DNA of 64,000 nucleotides from Corbicula japonica (Eukaryota; Mollusca; Bivalvia; Venerida; Cyrenidae): contig JAZAYU010000061.1 of NCBI GenBank assembly GCA_038501625.1, forward strand, positions 3,770,303 to 3,834,302. Reading direction: 5' to 3'. A program made the translations under genes and the position numbers. Shown piece after piece: positions 33,555 through 43,552 of this stretch; positions within the stretch are counted from its first letter, which is position 1, and each line of letters opens with the position of its first letter. A model generated the notes under the pieces. It worked only from the letters and a program-made list of their open reading frames with translations, did no database searches and had not been told where the DNA came from.

Positions 33555-33718
33555 TACTTAAAATATATCATCTTCATAAACAAAGCCTTCAGTGACAACA
33601 TGAATTATAACTCCTGTTTCACTATTTTTTAAGTTATGCCCCTTTCAAATTCATATTTAGTACATTTGTTTCATGGAACAATAAATTCTTATATTAAAAT
33701 TTTATTGATGTAATTTTT

Positions 33719-34815
33719 AGCTCACTTGTCACGTAGTGTCAAGGTGAGCTTTTGTGATCACAATTTGTCCGGCGTCCGTCCGTCCGTTCGGCGTCCGTAA
33801 ACTTTTACTTCAAACGACATCTCCTCTGAAACCCCTGGGCCAAAGTTGATGAAACTTGCCACAGATGTTCCATGCCTGAAGCTCTTCCAAATTTGTTCAA
33901 AGAAATCAATTCCATGCAGAACTCTGGTTGCCATGGCAACCTAAAGGAAAAACTTTAAAAATCTTCTTCTCTGAAATCACAAGGCCTAGAGCTTAGATAT
34001 TTGGCATTTAGCACCCTCTAGTGGAACTCTACAAAGATTGTTCAAATTATTTCCCTGGGGTCAAAATTGGCCCTTCCCCAGGGGTCACTTCATTTGACAT
34101 AGACTTATATAGGAAATCTTTAAAAATCTTCTTCTCACAAACCACAATTCATACAGCTTAGATATTTGGTAAGTAGCATTGTCTAATGGATGTCTACTAA
34201 ATTTGTTCAAATTATGTCCCCTGGGCCAAAATCGTAGCGCCCTAGGGTCTTCTTGGTTTACATATATTTATATAGGAAAATCATGAAAATCTTCTTTAAA
34301 ACCACAAGGCCTAGAGCCTTAACATTTGACATACAGCATCATCTAGTGGTCCTCTACCAAAATTGTTCAAACTATCCCCCTGGGGTCAAAAATGGCCCCG
34401 CCCCAGGGGTCTCTTGTTTTACATAGACTTATATAGGGAAAACTTTAAAAAATCTTCTTCTCTAAAACCACAAGGCCTAGAACCTTGGTATTTGGTATGT
34501 GTCATCATGTAGTGGTCCTCTACAAAAGTTGTTCAAAATATTCTTCTGGGGTGGAAAATGGCTCCGCCCCAGGGGGCCCTAGTTTTATTACATAGTGTTA
34601 TACAGTAAATCTTTAAAAATCTTCTTCTCTGAAACCGTAAGGCCTAGAGCTTAGATATTTGGTATAAAGCATCATCTTGTTACATTTTCTCCACAATAGC
34701 AGCTTAATTTTTTTTTAATTTTTGACTTGATTTTACCAAACTTGCACACAACTCTTGCAACCATTGAGCAGTTGTTGACAGGTGAGCAACCCAGGGTCCT
34801 ATGGACCCTCTTGTT
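33719..34815 (+). mobile_element. Bivalve-type tandem-core element with CCGT microsatellite
   Basis: Left end AGCTCACTTGTCACGTAGTG, a CGTCCGTCCGTCCG stretch, then ~155-170-bp units each with ATCTTCTTCTCTGAAACC-like, AAGGCCTAGAGC and CCCTGGGGTCAAAA phrases (about 33961, 34127, 34285, 34452, 34617). Right end GGTGAGCAACCCAGGGTCC. Same architecture as pearl elements but a different family. Confidence 0.65.
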
Positions 34816-34863
34816 TTTTATCCAAATGACTTAACTAACTGTAATGTTGTTTGTTATTTGCAG

Positions 34864-34974
34864 TTACATGCAGACCAGACCAGTGGACATGTGCTGACGG
34901 CAACTGTGTAGAAGGACCAATGAGGTGTGATGGTGTACCCCAGTGTGAGGACCGGTCCGATGAAGACAATTGCC
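34864..34974 (+). CDS. HSPG2: Perlecan exon m: LDLa 9
   Basis: Acceptor ttgttatttgcag, donor TGCC|GTAAGC, phase 1. VTCRPDQWTCADGNCVEG then PMRCDGVPQCEDRSDEDNC. Almost identical to the next exon, including flanking intron: a duplication with a 404-bp period. Confidence 0.95.
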
Positions 34975-34996
34975 GTAAGCCCCTTTGTAAAAAATC

Positions 34997-35236
34997 TTAA
35001 CCCTTCCCCCCATAGACACACCTTTATTGCGTAGGCAAACAGTGTAGATCTAGATCTGCCTGCACATCCGTGCCATCTGATCAGGATCTGTACTGTTCTC
35101 TTTATGATTTGTTAGGTTATTTCTGACCAAAATGCGACTAGTGCAGATCATGATCAGATGGCGAGGATGTGCCAGTTGATCTGGATCTACACTGGTTGCA
35201 CATCTGTAAAAATATGTATTTATGGAGGAAAGGGTT
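34997..35236 (-). mobile_element. TTAA-MITE 22 nt past exon m donor, 31 nt before exon n
   Basis: Fills almost the whole intron m-n; TTAACCCTTCCCCCCATAG start and TATGGAGGAAAGGGTTA end. Confidence 0.88.
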
Positions 35237-35267
35237 ATCTAACTGTAATGTTGTTTATTATTTGCAG

Positions 35268-35378
35268 GTACATGCAGACCAGACCAGTGGACATGTGCTG
35301 ACGGCAACTGTGTAGAAGGACCAATGAGGTGTGATGGTGGATTCCAGTGTGAGGACCGGTCTGATGAAGACAATTGCA
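35268..35378 (+). CDS. HSPG2: Perlecan exon n: LDLa 10, tandem duplicate of exon m
   Basis: Acceptor ttattatttgcag, donor TGCA|GTAAGC, phase 1. It differs from exon m mainly by GGFQCEDRSDE in place of GVPQCEDRSDE. The module stays complete and in frame, so the duplication adds a functional LDLa. The split codon at the exon end changes from C| to A|. Confidence 0.95.
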
Positions 35379-35400
35379 GTAAGCCCCTCTGTTCAAAATC

Positions 35401-35626
35401 TTAAACCTTTCCTCCATAGACACACCTTTATTGCATAGGCAAACAGTGTAGATCTAGATCAGCTCATACATCGGTGCCATCTGATCAGGATCTGCACTGT
35501 TAGGTTATTTCTGACCAAAAAGCGACCAGTGCAGATCCTGATCAGACGGCATGGATGTGCCGGCTGATCTGGATCTACACTGGTCCTACATGTATAAAAA
35601 TGTGTTTATATGGAGAAAAGGGTTAA
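35401..35626 (-). mobile_element. TTAA-MITE 22 nt past exon n donor (duplicated with the exon)
   Basis: Same position relative to the donor as the copy after exon m, so it was copied with the exon block; now ends GGAGAAAAGGGTTAA. Confidence 0.87.
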
Positions 35627-35851
35627 ACAGATGCAGTTATTACTGTAGTATCTTTTTTTTTATTGCAGGTAGTAATTTTCACACAAAAGCCACCGATGAT
35701 ATATTTTCCCGGGGCGTAAATGCGAACAATTGTATTTTTCTATAAAGACATATTATATGGTGTTATTCCTTGGGGTTTAAATTCACGCATTTACCCTGAT
35801 GCCAACTATGGGAAATTAAAATCCCTTTGAAATACAATGATGCCAAAATGA

Positions 35852-36025
35852 AGGATATTTGTTTTTACTTTTGTAAGATAAATATTTTGCACCGGGTGAG
35901 CTCTGGAATTAGTATTTTCACAAGTGGCATAGCCATGGAGTCAACATAAACTATTCGAGAGTTTATGAGTGAAAAAAACCTTTATCATACACCAGTGAAA
36001 ACAGTTGTTTTATTTTTCACATTTT
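35852..36025. repeat. Foldback of the 6608-7050 family
   Basis: AGGATATTTGTTTTTACTTT, GGTGAGCTCTGGAATTAGTA and TTATCATACACCAGTGAAAA parallel the earlier copy. Confidence 0.5.
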
Positions 36026-36605
36026 AGCATAATTTTTTTGTATTTGTCACCCATAATACTTGTTAATAACATAACATCATTAAACCACTTGGACTAGTTA
36101 AAAACATTTCTTACTTAACATCAGTGTAATTAACAGTTCAATTACCTCCGTTGATGGTAATATTCTAATTTCAAACCATGCAGAATGTCAATCATTTTGG
36201 TTCGCAATAGATAGGCATACTTGAACTATCCATTTTTGGAGATACAAATGGTATGTAGTGTGTCTGTCTCTTGCATGGTTGGCTAGGCACTGCGGCTGCC
36301 TTTGTATGGCTTAGGGTGCCATCTCTTCATTTAAATATTTCCATTGGGAATTAAATTCCTGTGTAGTTACAGTATCATATGCGTGAAAATAGTGAAAAAA
36401 AACCGAAAAATTTTAGTAGCATAACAGTGGATTATCACTGTTACTTTAATTAGAAAATAATATATTAGAAAATATAAAATAAAACATGTTTATTACTTGA
36501 ATCAATAAAGAGTTTCCATAAAGTTGAATCAGTTTATTTTTACAGTTGTTTAACCCTTTACTCCATGAAAGTTCTTAAGAAAATCAACATTGGTTATCTT
36601 TGCAT
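36026..36605. other. Intronic sequence, nothing recognised
   Basis: AT-rich sequence with an isolated MITE-end fragment (AACCCTTTACTCCATG at about 36551); no exon. Confidence 0.5.
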
Positions 36606-36611
36606 TATATG

Positions 36612-36804
36612 TTAACCCTTACCTCCATAGATACACTTTTATTGCATGGGCTAATCCAGGATCTAAACTGTTAGCTTTTTGATTTGTTAGATTATTTCTG
36701 ACCAAAATGCGACCAGTGCAGATCCTGTTCACGGATGTGACAGCTGATCTGGATCTACACTGGTTGCACATGCGTAAAAATGTGTATATATGGAGAAGGG
36801 TTAA
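36612..36804 (-). mobile_element. TTAA-MITE ending 20 nt before exon o
   Basis: TTAACCCTTACCTCCATAG and GGAGAAGGGTTAA ends. Only AGACGGTATGTTTTGCAG-length sequence separates it from the exon, so the branch point must lie in or at the MITE end. Confidence 0.88.
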
Positions 36805-36823
36805 CAGACGGTATGTTTTGCAG

Positions 36824-36931
36824 CTTGCCGAGCAGGAATGTTCCGTTGTCGAGACGGTAATTGTGTAGAGGGAAGAATGGAATGTGACGGTGTTCCACAG
36901 TGTGAAGATGGCTCTGATGAATTTAACTGCG
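36824..36931 (+). CDS. HSPG2: Perlecan exon o: LDLa 11
   Basis: Acceptor tatgttttgcag, donor TGCG|GTAAGG, phase 1. TCRAGMFRCRDGNCVEGR then MECDGVPQCEDGSDEFNC, complete; close relative of exons m and n. Confidence 0.94.
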
Positions 36932-38340
36932 GTAAGGTTAAGAAATTGTTCATGCTTATTGTAAAACCATAGCTCATTGAAATCATTGAAATTAATGCTA
37001 CATGTAGTTTAGCTTCCTCAAACGGTGAAGTTTGAAAATGTAAGCTGTTCAGAAAGGAAAAGTTTATTGGCTCAGAATCAAGATGATAATTATCCAATAG
37101 AGAATATTTATTGCAGTATATTTTGGAGTTTGATTGTTTTCGTGAGCAAAGAAACAAAGATATATCAGTTTTCAGGTTTTTGACATTTAAAAAATCTAAA
37201 AATAGAATCTATCCCAACCTGATACGCATGCTCTGTCTCTCAAGCCAAGTGATTCTATTAATTAATGTTCATTGTGACAGGCAGCATGATATCAAGCAAA
37301 AACCCTATCGTATCCCAGTTCTCTTCACTACATGTGTTACTATAAATAGTAACAAATAATGACCAAAATGCCTGTGTACTTTGCATGATAAAGGGTGGGC
37401 CAAAAAAACTGAAATAGCGGGCTGAAACCTGATATCGTGGGCCGAAATCACATATCACGAATTATGGCAAGTGGTAACCATTGATCCATTTAACTTCATC
37501 AAATCATGATAGTCTGTCTGTCTGCTGCTTATTATTTCCTATATACTTGCACAAAAAACATTCTATGTACTCGTTTTGTAATTAGATGAGACATCTTCAA
37601 ACACCCTTTGGGCGCCTCTAGATTGGTGCATGCGCAGTTACGATAAATCCCCTTTGTGACGTAATCATGAACTCTCATTGTAAACAAAAGGGCATGTAGT
37701 AAAAATATCATTTTTATACATGAAAATTAACCGACTGCGACATTGTTGTTATTTTCATGGAAGCAAAGGGTGTCTACATGATTCTTACGTATTTTTTTCG
37801 AATTCAATCAAAAATTGAATGTGTATTCGATAATATAAATTTTGTCCGGTAACTTGATTGTCAGGTAAATACGTAGGATCCCAGTACATATCTGAGGACA
37901 AATAAGAACTAAAAGCACTGTATTTCCAGAATCATGTTCATTCATATTTCCCTTTATTATTATATAAAGCCTAGATAAGCCTATTATGTATTTGGTGTAG
38001 TCGAAGCTTGCAGCAGTATTATAAGAATAAAATACTCGCAAATGGCTGTTAAACACTTCCAGAATTCACATTTTCACAATCTTGCCCAATTTCATCGAAT
38101 TCTTTGGAGACAAAATCATAAAACAAAATACAATTAAAAAAATAATCAACTTGCTCTGTTACAGTTTAAAAATCTAAACAATCTTTAATTATGTCACAAA
38201 CCTCTAAATGATGTATTTGAGAAAGCATTTATCGTGACATAGTTCATTTCTTTAAAGACTAGTGCTCGATAAGTTTATAAATAAGAACATAAAAATGGCA
38301 GACCTTGATATCATCCCAGAACATGTAATAAAATGGTTAT
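36932..38340. other. Intronic sequence, no exon found
   Basis: No family recognised. Open frames on either strand (e.g. 37111-37359) show no domain, and the reverse frame at 36801-37157 runs over exon o and is its shadow. Confidence 0.5.
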
Positions 38341-38344
38341 AAAC

Positions 38345-38462
38345 AGTGCTGAAGGGCCGAAAGGTGATATCAACCTGGCCAAGCAACATAATCCCTCGAG
38401 CTTAAGCTGTTGGGCAAATATTGCTCTTCCGGCCCGATATCACTTCCCAGCCCTTCAACACC
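38345..38462. repeat. Short foldback before exon p
   Basis: GTGCTGAAGGGCCGAAAGGT plus GATATC faces GATATCACTTCCCAGCCCTT plus CAACAC, imperfect ~35-bp arms. Confidence 0.55.
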
Positions 38463-38499
38463 AGATAATTACCTCTTAATAATGATTGTTTGCTTGCAG

Positions 38500-38631
38500 C
38501 CACACCACCACCAAGCTGTCCCTCTAGTGACTTCCAGTGTGCCACACGGGACAGACTGGAGTGCATTGACAAGAGGCTCCAGTGTGATGGTTATGAAGAC
38601 TGTATGGATGGATCTGACGAGAAGGACTGTC
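38500..38631 (+). CDS. HSPG2: Perlecan exon p: LDLa 12
   Basis: Acceptor gtttgcttgcag, donor TGTC|GTATGT, phase 1. Proline linker ATPPPS, then CPSSDFQCATRDRLEC and LQCDGYEDCMDGSDEKDC. Longer C2-C3 loop than neighbours. Confidence 0.94.
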
Positions 38632-38685
38632 GTATGTTATATTAGGATTTCTCTTTCTCTCAAAGTTTGATCACAGCCATCTCTG

Positions 38686-38790
38686 TGCCCAAGGTTATAA
38701 AACTGAGCATGGAAACCAGTCTCACTTCAGCCAATCAGATCCTTGAGATTTGAGACTGGTTTTCAATCTCAGCTTTATAACCTTCAGCCC
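38686..38790. repeat. CCAAT palindrome, left arm shortened
   Basis: GCCCAAGGTTATAAAACTGA to CAGCTTTATAACCTTCAGCC, with part of the centre deleted. Confidence 0.8.
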
Positions 38791-38862
38791 TGGAAACTTG
38801 TGGGAAAGTAGGCCCCAAAATTAAATAAAGAATTCTTATTCTTAGATCTCACAAACTAGTTC

Positions 38863-38975
38863 TGAAGAATATAAAACTGATATGGGAGACCAGTCTCAAA
38901 TCTCAAGCATCTGAAGCCAATCAGATCCTTGAGATTTGAGGTATCTCTCAATTCCCAGTTTTATAACATTGGGGC
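38863..38975. repeat. CCAAT palindrome, centre deleted
   Basis: AGACCAGTCTCAAATCTCAA joins directly to GCCAATCAGATCCTTGAGAT. Confidence 0.75.
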
Positions 38976-39143
38976 CTGATTTGTTAAAATTTAGCACAGT
39001 CTCAGAACTGACCAATTGGAAGCTTGAGATCTGAAACAGAAGATAATCTTGGAACTTCAGTTATCAGTTAAGACTGGTACAGGATAGAACAAGATGTAGA
39101 AATATAGTGAAGAGAGGAAAACTTTTACATAACGAATAGCTTA

Positions 39144-39288
39144 GGGTTCATGATCATAAAACAGTTAGAAACCTGTCTCATATCTCAAGCATCTGATTGG
39201 CTGGAATGGAGACAAGCCTCCATTATGGCCAATCAGATGCATGAGATTTGAGACTGGTCACCAGTTTTAGTTTTATTACCTTGGGCAC
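39144..39288. repeat. CCAAT palindrome
   Basis: Core differs slightly (GGAATGGAGACAAGCCTCCA); arms intact. Confidence 0.82.
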
Positions 39289-39529
39289 TGTATGCATTCA
39301 AGTTTGTTCTAAACAGTTGAGCTCTGGCATCCTAATCTGTGGTGTTTAGTTATCATGGGATGACCAGAGTATTCCTATCCAAACAGATGGCAACCAAACA
39401 GATGGCAATGGTGAAGTCACTAACTAGTAACTCTTCCATGAGTGTGGTATTAGAAGAGGTGGTAGACAAACATAAATAATTGACAGTGAAAGAACTTTCA
39501 ATTATTTTATTTTTCATAGTTAATAGAAA

Positions 39530-39740
39530 AAAGTGAAATATGCATATCAGGAATTGCCACACTCACAAAACACAGCCTCCCCACGCGGCGAAAAGCGAAA
39601 AAGAACAGAGGAAGAGAGAGCATATTTGTTATAAGTATGTCAATTCAAATAAGATGCCACAAACAATTAACCAAAAAGAGAACCCATGGAGTTACCGCCT
39701 TGTCAGTGGCAAAACAAATTGCCATTGGGGGTTGAGATTT
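39530..39740 (+). mobile_element. Unclassified repeat, uninterrupted (empty-site) copy
   Basis: AAATATGCATATCAGGAATT, GATGCCACAAACAATTAACC and CCTTGTCAGTGGCAAAACAA line up with the two halves at 19358-19487 and 19730-19830 without the MITE. Confidence 0.65.
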
Positions 39741-39905
39741 TGTAACTCATTTTGACTATTGATTATTATTTTTACTGTGAATTGAATAATGAGCAAAGTT
39801 GTCTGCTGAACTTTATGACATCATTTCAAGGAATAACCCCAATATTCCCAAATATACCCTTTCCCATACAGTAGCAATTTGGTTTTGTGTAACAGTTATA
39901 CTTAT

Positions 39906-40077
39906 TTAACCCTTTCCTGTATAAATAAGCATTTTAACACATGTGCCACCAGTGTAGATCCAGATCAGCCAACACATCCGTGCCGTCTGATCAGGATCTG
40001 CAGTGGTCGCATTTTGGTCAAAGATAACCTAACAAATAAAAAAGCAAACAGTTTAGATCCTAATCAGATGGCACACA
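39906..40077 (+). mobile_element. TTAA-MITE, right part missing
   Basis: TTAACCCTTTCCTGTATAA start. Its flank, including GTAACAGTTATACTTATTTA, is repeated 256 bp downstream. Confidence 0.8.
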
Positions 40078-40161
40078 TCATTTTATGGAATAATCCCAAT
40101 ATTCTCATACCTTTATCCATGATATAGTCGGAATTCAGTTTTGTGTAACAGTTATACTTAT

Positions 40162-40390
40162 TTAACCCTTTCCTCCATAGACACACCTTTATTGCTTGGG
40201 CAAACAGTGTAGATCCAGATCAGCCAGCACATCTGTGCCATCTGATCAGGATCTGCACTGTTTGCTTTTTGATTTATTAGGTTATTTCTGACCAAAGAGC
40301 TACCATTGCAGATCCTGATCAGATGGCATGGATGTGCTGGCTGATCCCTATCTAGAGTGGTCGGGTATATATGGAGGAAAGAGTTATAAT
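40162..40390 (-). mobile_element. TTAA-MITE ending 23 nt before exon q
   Basis: TTAACCCTTTCCTCCATAG and TATGGAGGAAAGAGTTATA ends. Confidence 0.87.
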
Positions 40391-40412
40391 TGAGTGTGTG
40401 TTTTTGTTACAG

Positions 40413-40526
40413 CTGGTTGTAAGAGAGATGAGTTCACATGCCGCAGTGATGGGAGATGTTTACCAGCAGGCAGTAGGTGTAACACTATCATCGAATGTGC
40501 CGATAGGTCTGACGAACTTGGCTGTG
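40413..40526 (+). CDS. HSPG2: Perlecan exon q: LDLa 13
   Basis: Acceptor tttttgttacag, donor TGTG|GTGAGT, phase 1. GCKRDEFTCRSDGRCLPAG then SRCNTIIECADRSDELGC: complete; Asn replaces the Asp after C4 (RCN), a change shared with exons s, u and v. Confidence 0.93.
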
Positions 40527-40550
40527 GTGAGTATTATATAACATACAAGT

Positions 40551-40690
40551 ACCAAGATTATAAAACTGGGATTGGAAACCAGCCTCAAATCTCAAGCATC
40601 TGATTGGCTGAAATGGAGACCAGTCTCCATTTCAGCCAATCAGATGCTTGAGATTTGAGACTGGTTTCATTTCTCAGGTTTGTAACCTTA
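40551..40690. repeat. CCAAT palindrome 25 nt past exon q donor
   Basis: ACCAAGATTATAAAACTGGG left end, core GAAATGGAGACCAGTCTCCA. Confidence 0.85.
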
Positions 40691-41145
40691 AAACCATGTC
40701 TATGCAGTATGGATTTGTTACAGTTGTGATTTTCAACTGGTAACATTTTTACTAATGAATGCAAGCTTTAACTACTTATTATTTTATTTGAATCACTTAA
40801 AAGGTTAAAATCATTCTGTGAAAGGAAGCACTTAAGTGTTCAAAAGAGGAGCAAAAAGGGCTTGCTATAATAATATTGTAGACAGGTAGCATTTGATAAA
40901 TGTATTTACAGTTGATGATGATACTTCTCACTTGAATGCATTTAACAAATGTCCAAACAAAAGTTATGGGCAGGGAACCTAGATGTAACATGCTCTTTAT
41001 ATTCTGTCCTTTTAACAATTACTGATTCTGGTGTAAAGAAATGGATTTAGCGAGAGGTCACTAAATGCTGTCCCTGGAAATGTCTGTACTACTTTCCATT
41101 GAAATAGCTGTATGTAATGTTACCCATGATGTTCATAAATTACAG
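40691..41145. other. Intronic sequence, nothing recognised
   Basis: No exon, palindrome or MITE seen. Confidence 0.5.
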
Positions 41146-41253
41146 TTTGTACTGCTGAGCAGTTCAAGTGTGGTGACGGTATCTGTATAGACCTCAGTCG
41201 TCGATGTGACAGGCGCGTCGACTGTGACGATCAGTCCGATGAACTGGCTTGCC
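41146..41253 (+). CDS. HSPG2: Perlecan exon r: LDLa 14
   Basis: Acceptor ataaattacag, donor TGCC|GTAAGT, phase 1. VCTAEQFKCGDGICIDLS then RRCDRRVDCDDQSDELAC, complete with acidic box. Confidence 0.94.
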
Positions 41254-41396
41254 GTAAGTACACTCCAGTGGTTGTAGATCATAGTCTGCAATTTTATTAT
41301 TTTTCTGTTTGTTGTTTAATAAAAACTGGATTTCACAATATCTTTTAAAGAATTCAAGTTAGGTTAAGAAAACTTGGTATTTGGTTCGTTGGCAAT

Positions 41397-41555
41397 TAAC
41401 CCATTACTCCAAATATACACGTATAAACACGTGTGTGACCAGCGTGCCACCTGATCTAGATCTGAACTGGTCACATTTTGGTCAGAAATAACCAAGTGAA
41501 TCTACAAGTGAACAGTATTGAAACTGATAAGACTTCATGAATGTTCCAGCTGGTT
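41397..41555 (+). mobile_element. TTAA-MITE, degenerate, right end lost
   Basis: TTAACCCATTACTCCAAATA start; GGTCAGAAATAACCAAGTGA middle. Confidence 0.6.
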
Positions 41556-41689
41556 AGGTTCCTACTGGATACATTGAAAGGCACAAAAGGTGAACCCTAC
41601 CACTACTTGTCTGGAAAAAGTCAATCCTACAATATCTCTAAGTTGGAAAAATATGTTTGTGAAATTTTTTCTTTTGTTGGAAGAAACTA

Positions 41690-41985
41690 GAAAGGTGTTC
41701 AGCTGAAAACTTGTGTCGCCCTCTGGTATGATGTCGCAATAAAAATGCATAAAATAAAAAAATAATGAAAAAAGTACATAAAGGGGCATAACTCAATCTT
41801 TACCTAAAGAATTATGCATCATCATGAGCTTGTTGTCATGAGCAATAAAATTTAAAAGTTTCATGAAGAAATATTAAGAAATAGCAAATTTATAGCCCAC
41901 ATTAAGTTTTCGTGATTGATGGACGGACCGAAGGACAAAGTGATCCTATGTATCGCCTTTTCTTAGAAAGGCGAGGCAAAAATGT
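41690..41985 (-). mobile_element. Pearl-like element, reverse copy of the 45672 family
   Basis: GGTGTTCAGCTGAAAACTTG, GTGTCGCCCTCTGGTATGAT and GACGGACCGAAGGACAAAGT are the complement of motifs at 45672-46087. Confidence 0.65.
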
Positions 41986-42157
41986 GGTTTCTGTTGTAAA
42001 GAAAATAGATAACATACAATAGTTTTACTTGATCTTGGCATAACTCACAAAGTATTAAAACTACCATCACTAAAAAAGCTTAAATTCAGTAGAGAGCTAT
42101 TGACTTATTATATATATCATCTATCTGTTTTTATAAAATGTTGAAATGTTGTTTCAG

Positions 42158-42265
42158 CATGTAGGTCAGGAGAATTCCAGTGTTCGAATGGTGACTGTAT
42201 CAGTGAAGCTGGACGTTGTAACGGAAGAACAGAATGTAGAGACCGTTCCGATGAGGAAGGATGTC
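42158..42265 (+). CDS. HSPG2: Perlecan exon s: LDLa 15
   Basis: Acceptor ttgtttcag, donor TGTC|GTAAGT, phase 1. [18 protein letters not shown] then [18 protein letters not shown], complete. Confidence 0.94.
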
Positions 42266-42608
42266 GTAAGTCGATTTTCATTCTATCCTGTGACATGATA
42301 ATCAAATGAATACCATCTGGGTATAAATGCCAAATAAAGCAGTACTTGAGTTTCAAGAAGGGGGATAGCATAAAAAAGAACTATGGTTCTTTTAATCAAG
42401 AAATGTGAACAATTACCTGAAAATGGGCCGGTCTTAGAGTCGTTATTAAGTGCACTGGTAGTGGGCCTTTGATAATTGTTGAAGCCATTTTAAGCTCGAT
42501 CATAGACTTCTGTAAATGCTTTTATTCTTACTGGCACAGTTGCACAGGTTTTGGCAGGTTCATGAATTCATGCTCTTCCCACTGAGCTTTTTGGGCAGCT
42601 TACAAAAA

Positions 42609-42635
42609 GTGACGGTGTACCAGACTGTCCCCAGG
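42609..42635 (+). other. Shard of exon t in the preceding intron
   Basis: Matches 44528-44554 at 26 of 27 bases (begins GTGACGGTGTACCAGACTGT). Not flanked by splice sites; 1.9 kb upstream of its source exon. Confidence 0.8.
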
Positions 42636-42702
42636 TACTAATAGACTTGTACCATGACATATTTGCTGTACAAATCTAGTCAGTATTCAGGGAGATGTGT
42701 TA

Positions 42703-42900
42703 GTGGCCTGGATAGCTCAGTCAGGTGGGCACTCACATGGTAAGCCAGGGGTCCTGGGTTCAAGTCCAGGTTTTGGTTGCACATTCTTTCTCACCCTGAA
42801 ACATGTAGAAGGCAACAGAGAGATTAGCCATTTGTTTAAGAAAGAAGACTGAAATGGAATCGACATTGTGTGACATCTTAAATCTTATTAATGAATAAAC
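42703..42900 (+). mobile_element. tRNA-derived SINE (head plus body)
   Basis: A tRNA-like head at about 42705-42785 shows an A-box-like TAGCTCAGTCAGG and a B-box-like GGTTCAAGTCC spaced as in Pol III genes, with a U33-like T and a GGT at the anticodon position. The acceptor and anticodon stems have several mismatches and there is an extra body (CACCCTGAAACATGTAGAAG), so this is a SINE rather than a tRNA gene. Tail and target duplications were not resolved. Confidence 0.65.
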
Positions 42901-43552
42901 GTGCATGGTTCATGTTTTGGTATAAACAGAAGCAAAGACTGTCAAACATGTAGCTTAACAAACTGTATCATGTATCAGCAATACTTTGATTTTTCTTGCA
43001 TACTTGATAAGTGTTTCCGCGTGATTAACAGGGGAAAGAAAATCTTATCTTATCCCTATAAAGATACCATTTCCATACTACATGAGTTATGTCACGTCTT
43101 CAAGTATCTGACATAATATATTCAAGTTAGTGACATCATTTAGAAAATCAATATTTCAGCATAAGAAAACACTATTGAGTGTGTAATATACAAATGTAAC
43201 AGTAAAAGGTATGCAAGAAAAACTACCTTGCATGAGACATTCAGTAAAGGTTGAAAAATCTCATCTTGGGTGAACTGTTTTTCCAGGAACTCGGCAGAGC
43301 CTCGATCCCGCAAAAACAGTTTATCCCCGGTGACAGATTTTTCCATCTTCACCTCACACTCGTGCAAGATACTTATAGTCCTAGCATTTATAAAATGAAT
43401 CTGCTTATAAGTGAATGTTCTAAAGTTTAGATATTTAAGTTGATGATATAGTAGTCACTAAGCTTTTTTTATTTTGGCTTTACCTGTGCTTCTTAAAGTA
43501 TTAGTTTATTTCTTAGCAAATCAAAGAAAATGATGAAAAATGCTTTTTTGCC

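Noticed and set aside
36801..37157. 118-codon reverse-strand frame
   Set aside because: Runs antisense over LDLa exon o; the + strand reading has six cysteines and matched splice sites.
42705..42785. Functional tRNA gene
   Set aside because: A and B boxes are present, but acceptor and anticodon stems have several mismatches and a SINE body follows.
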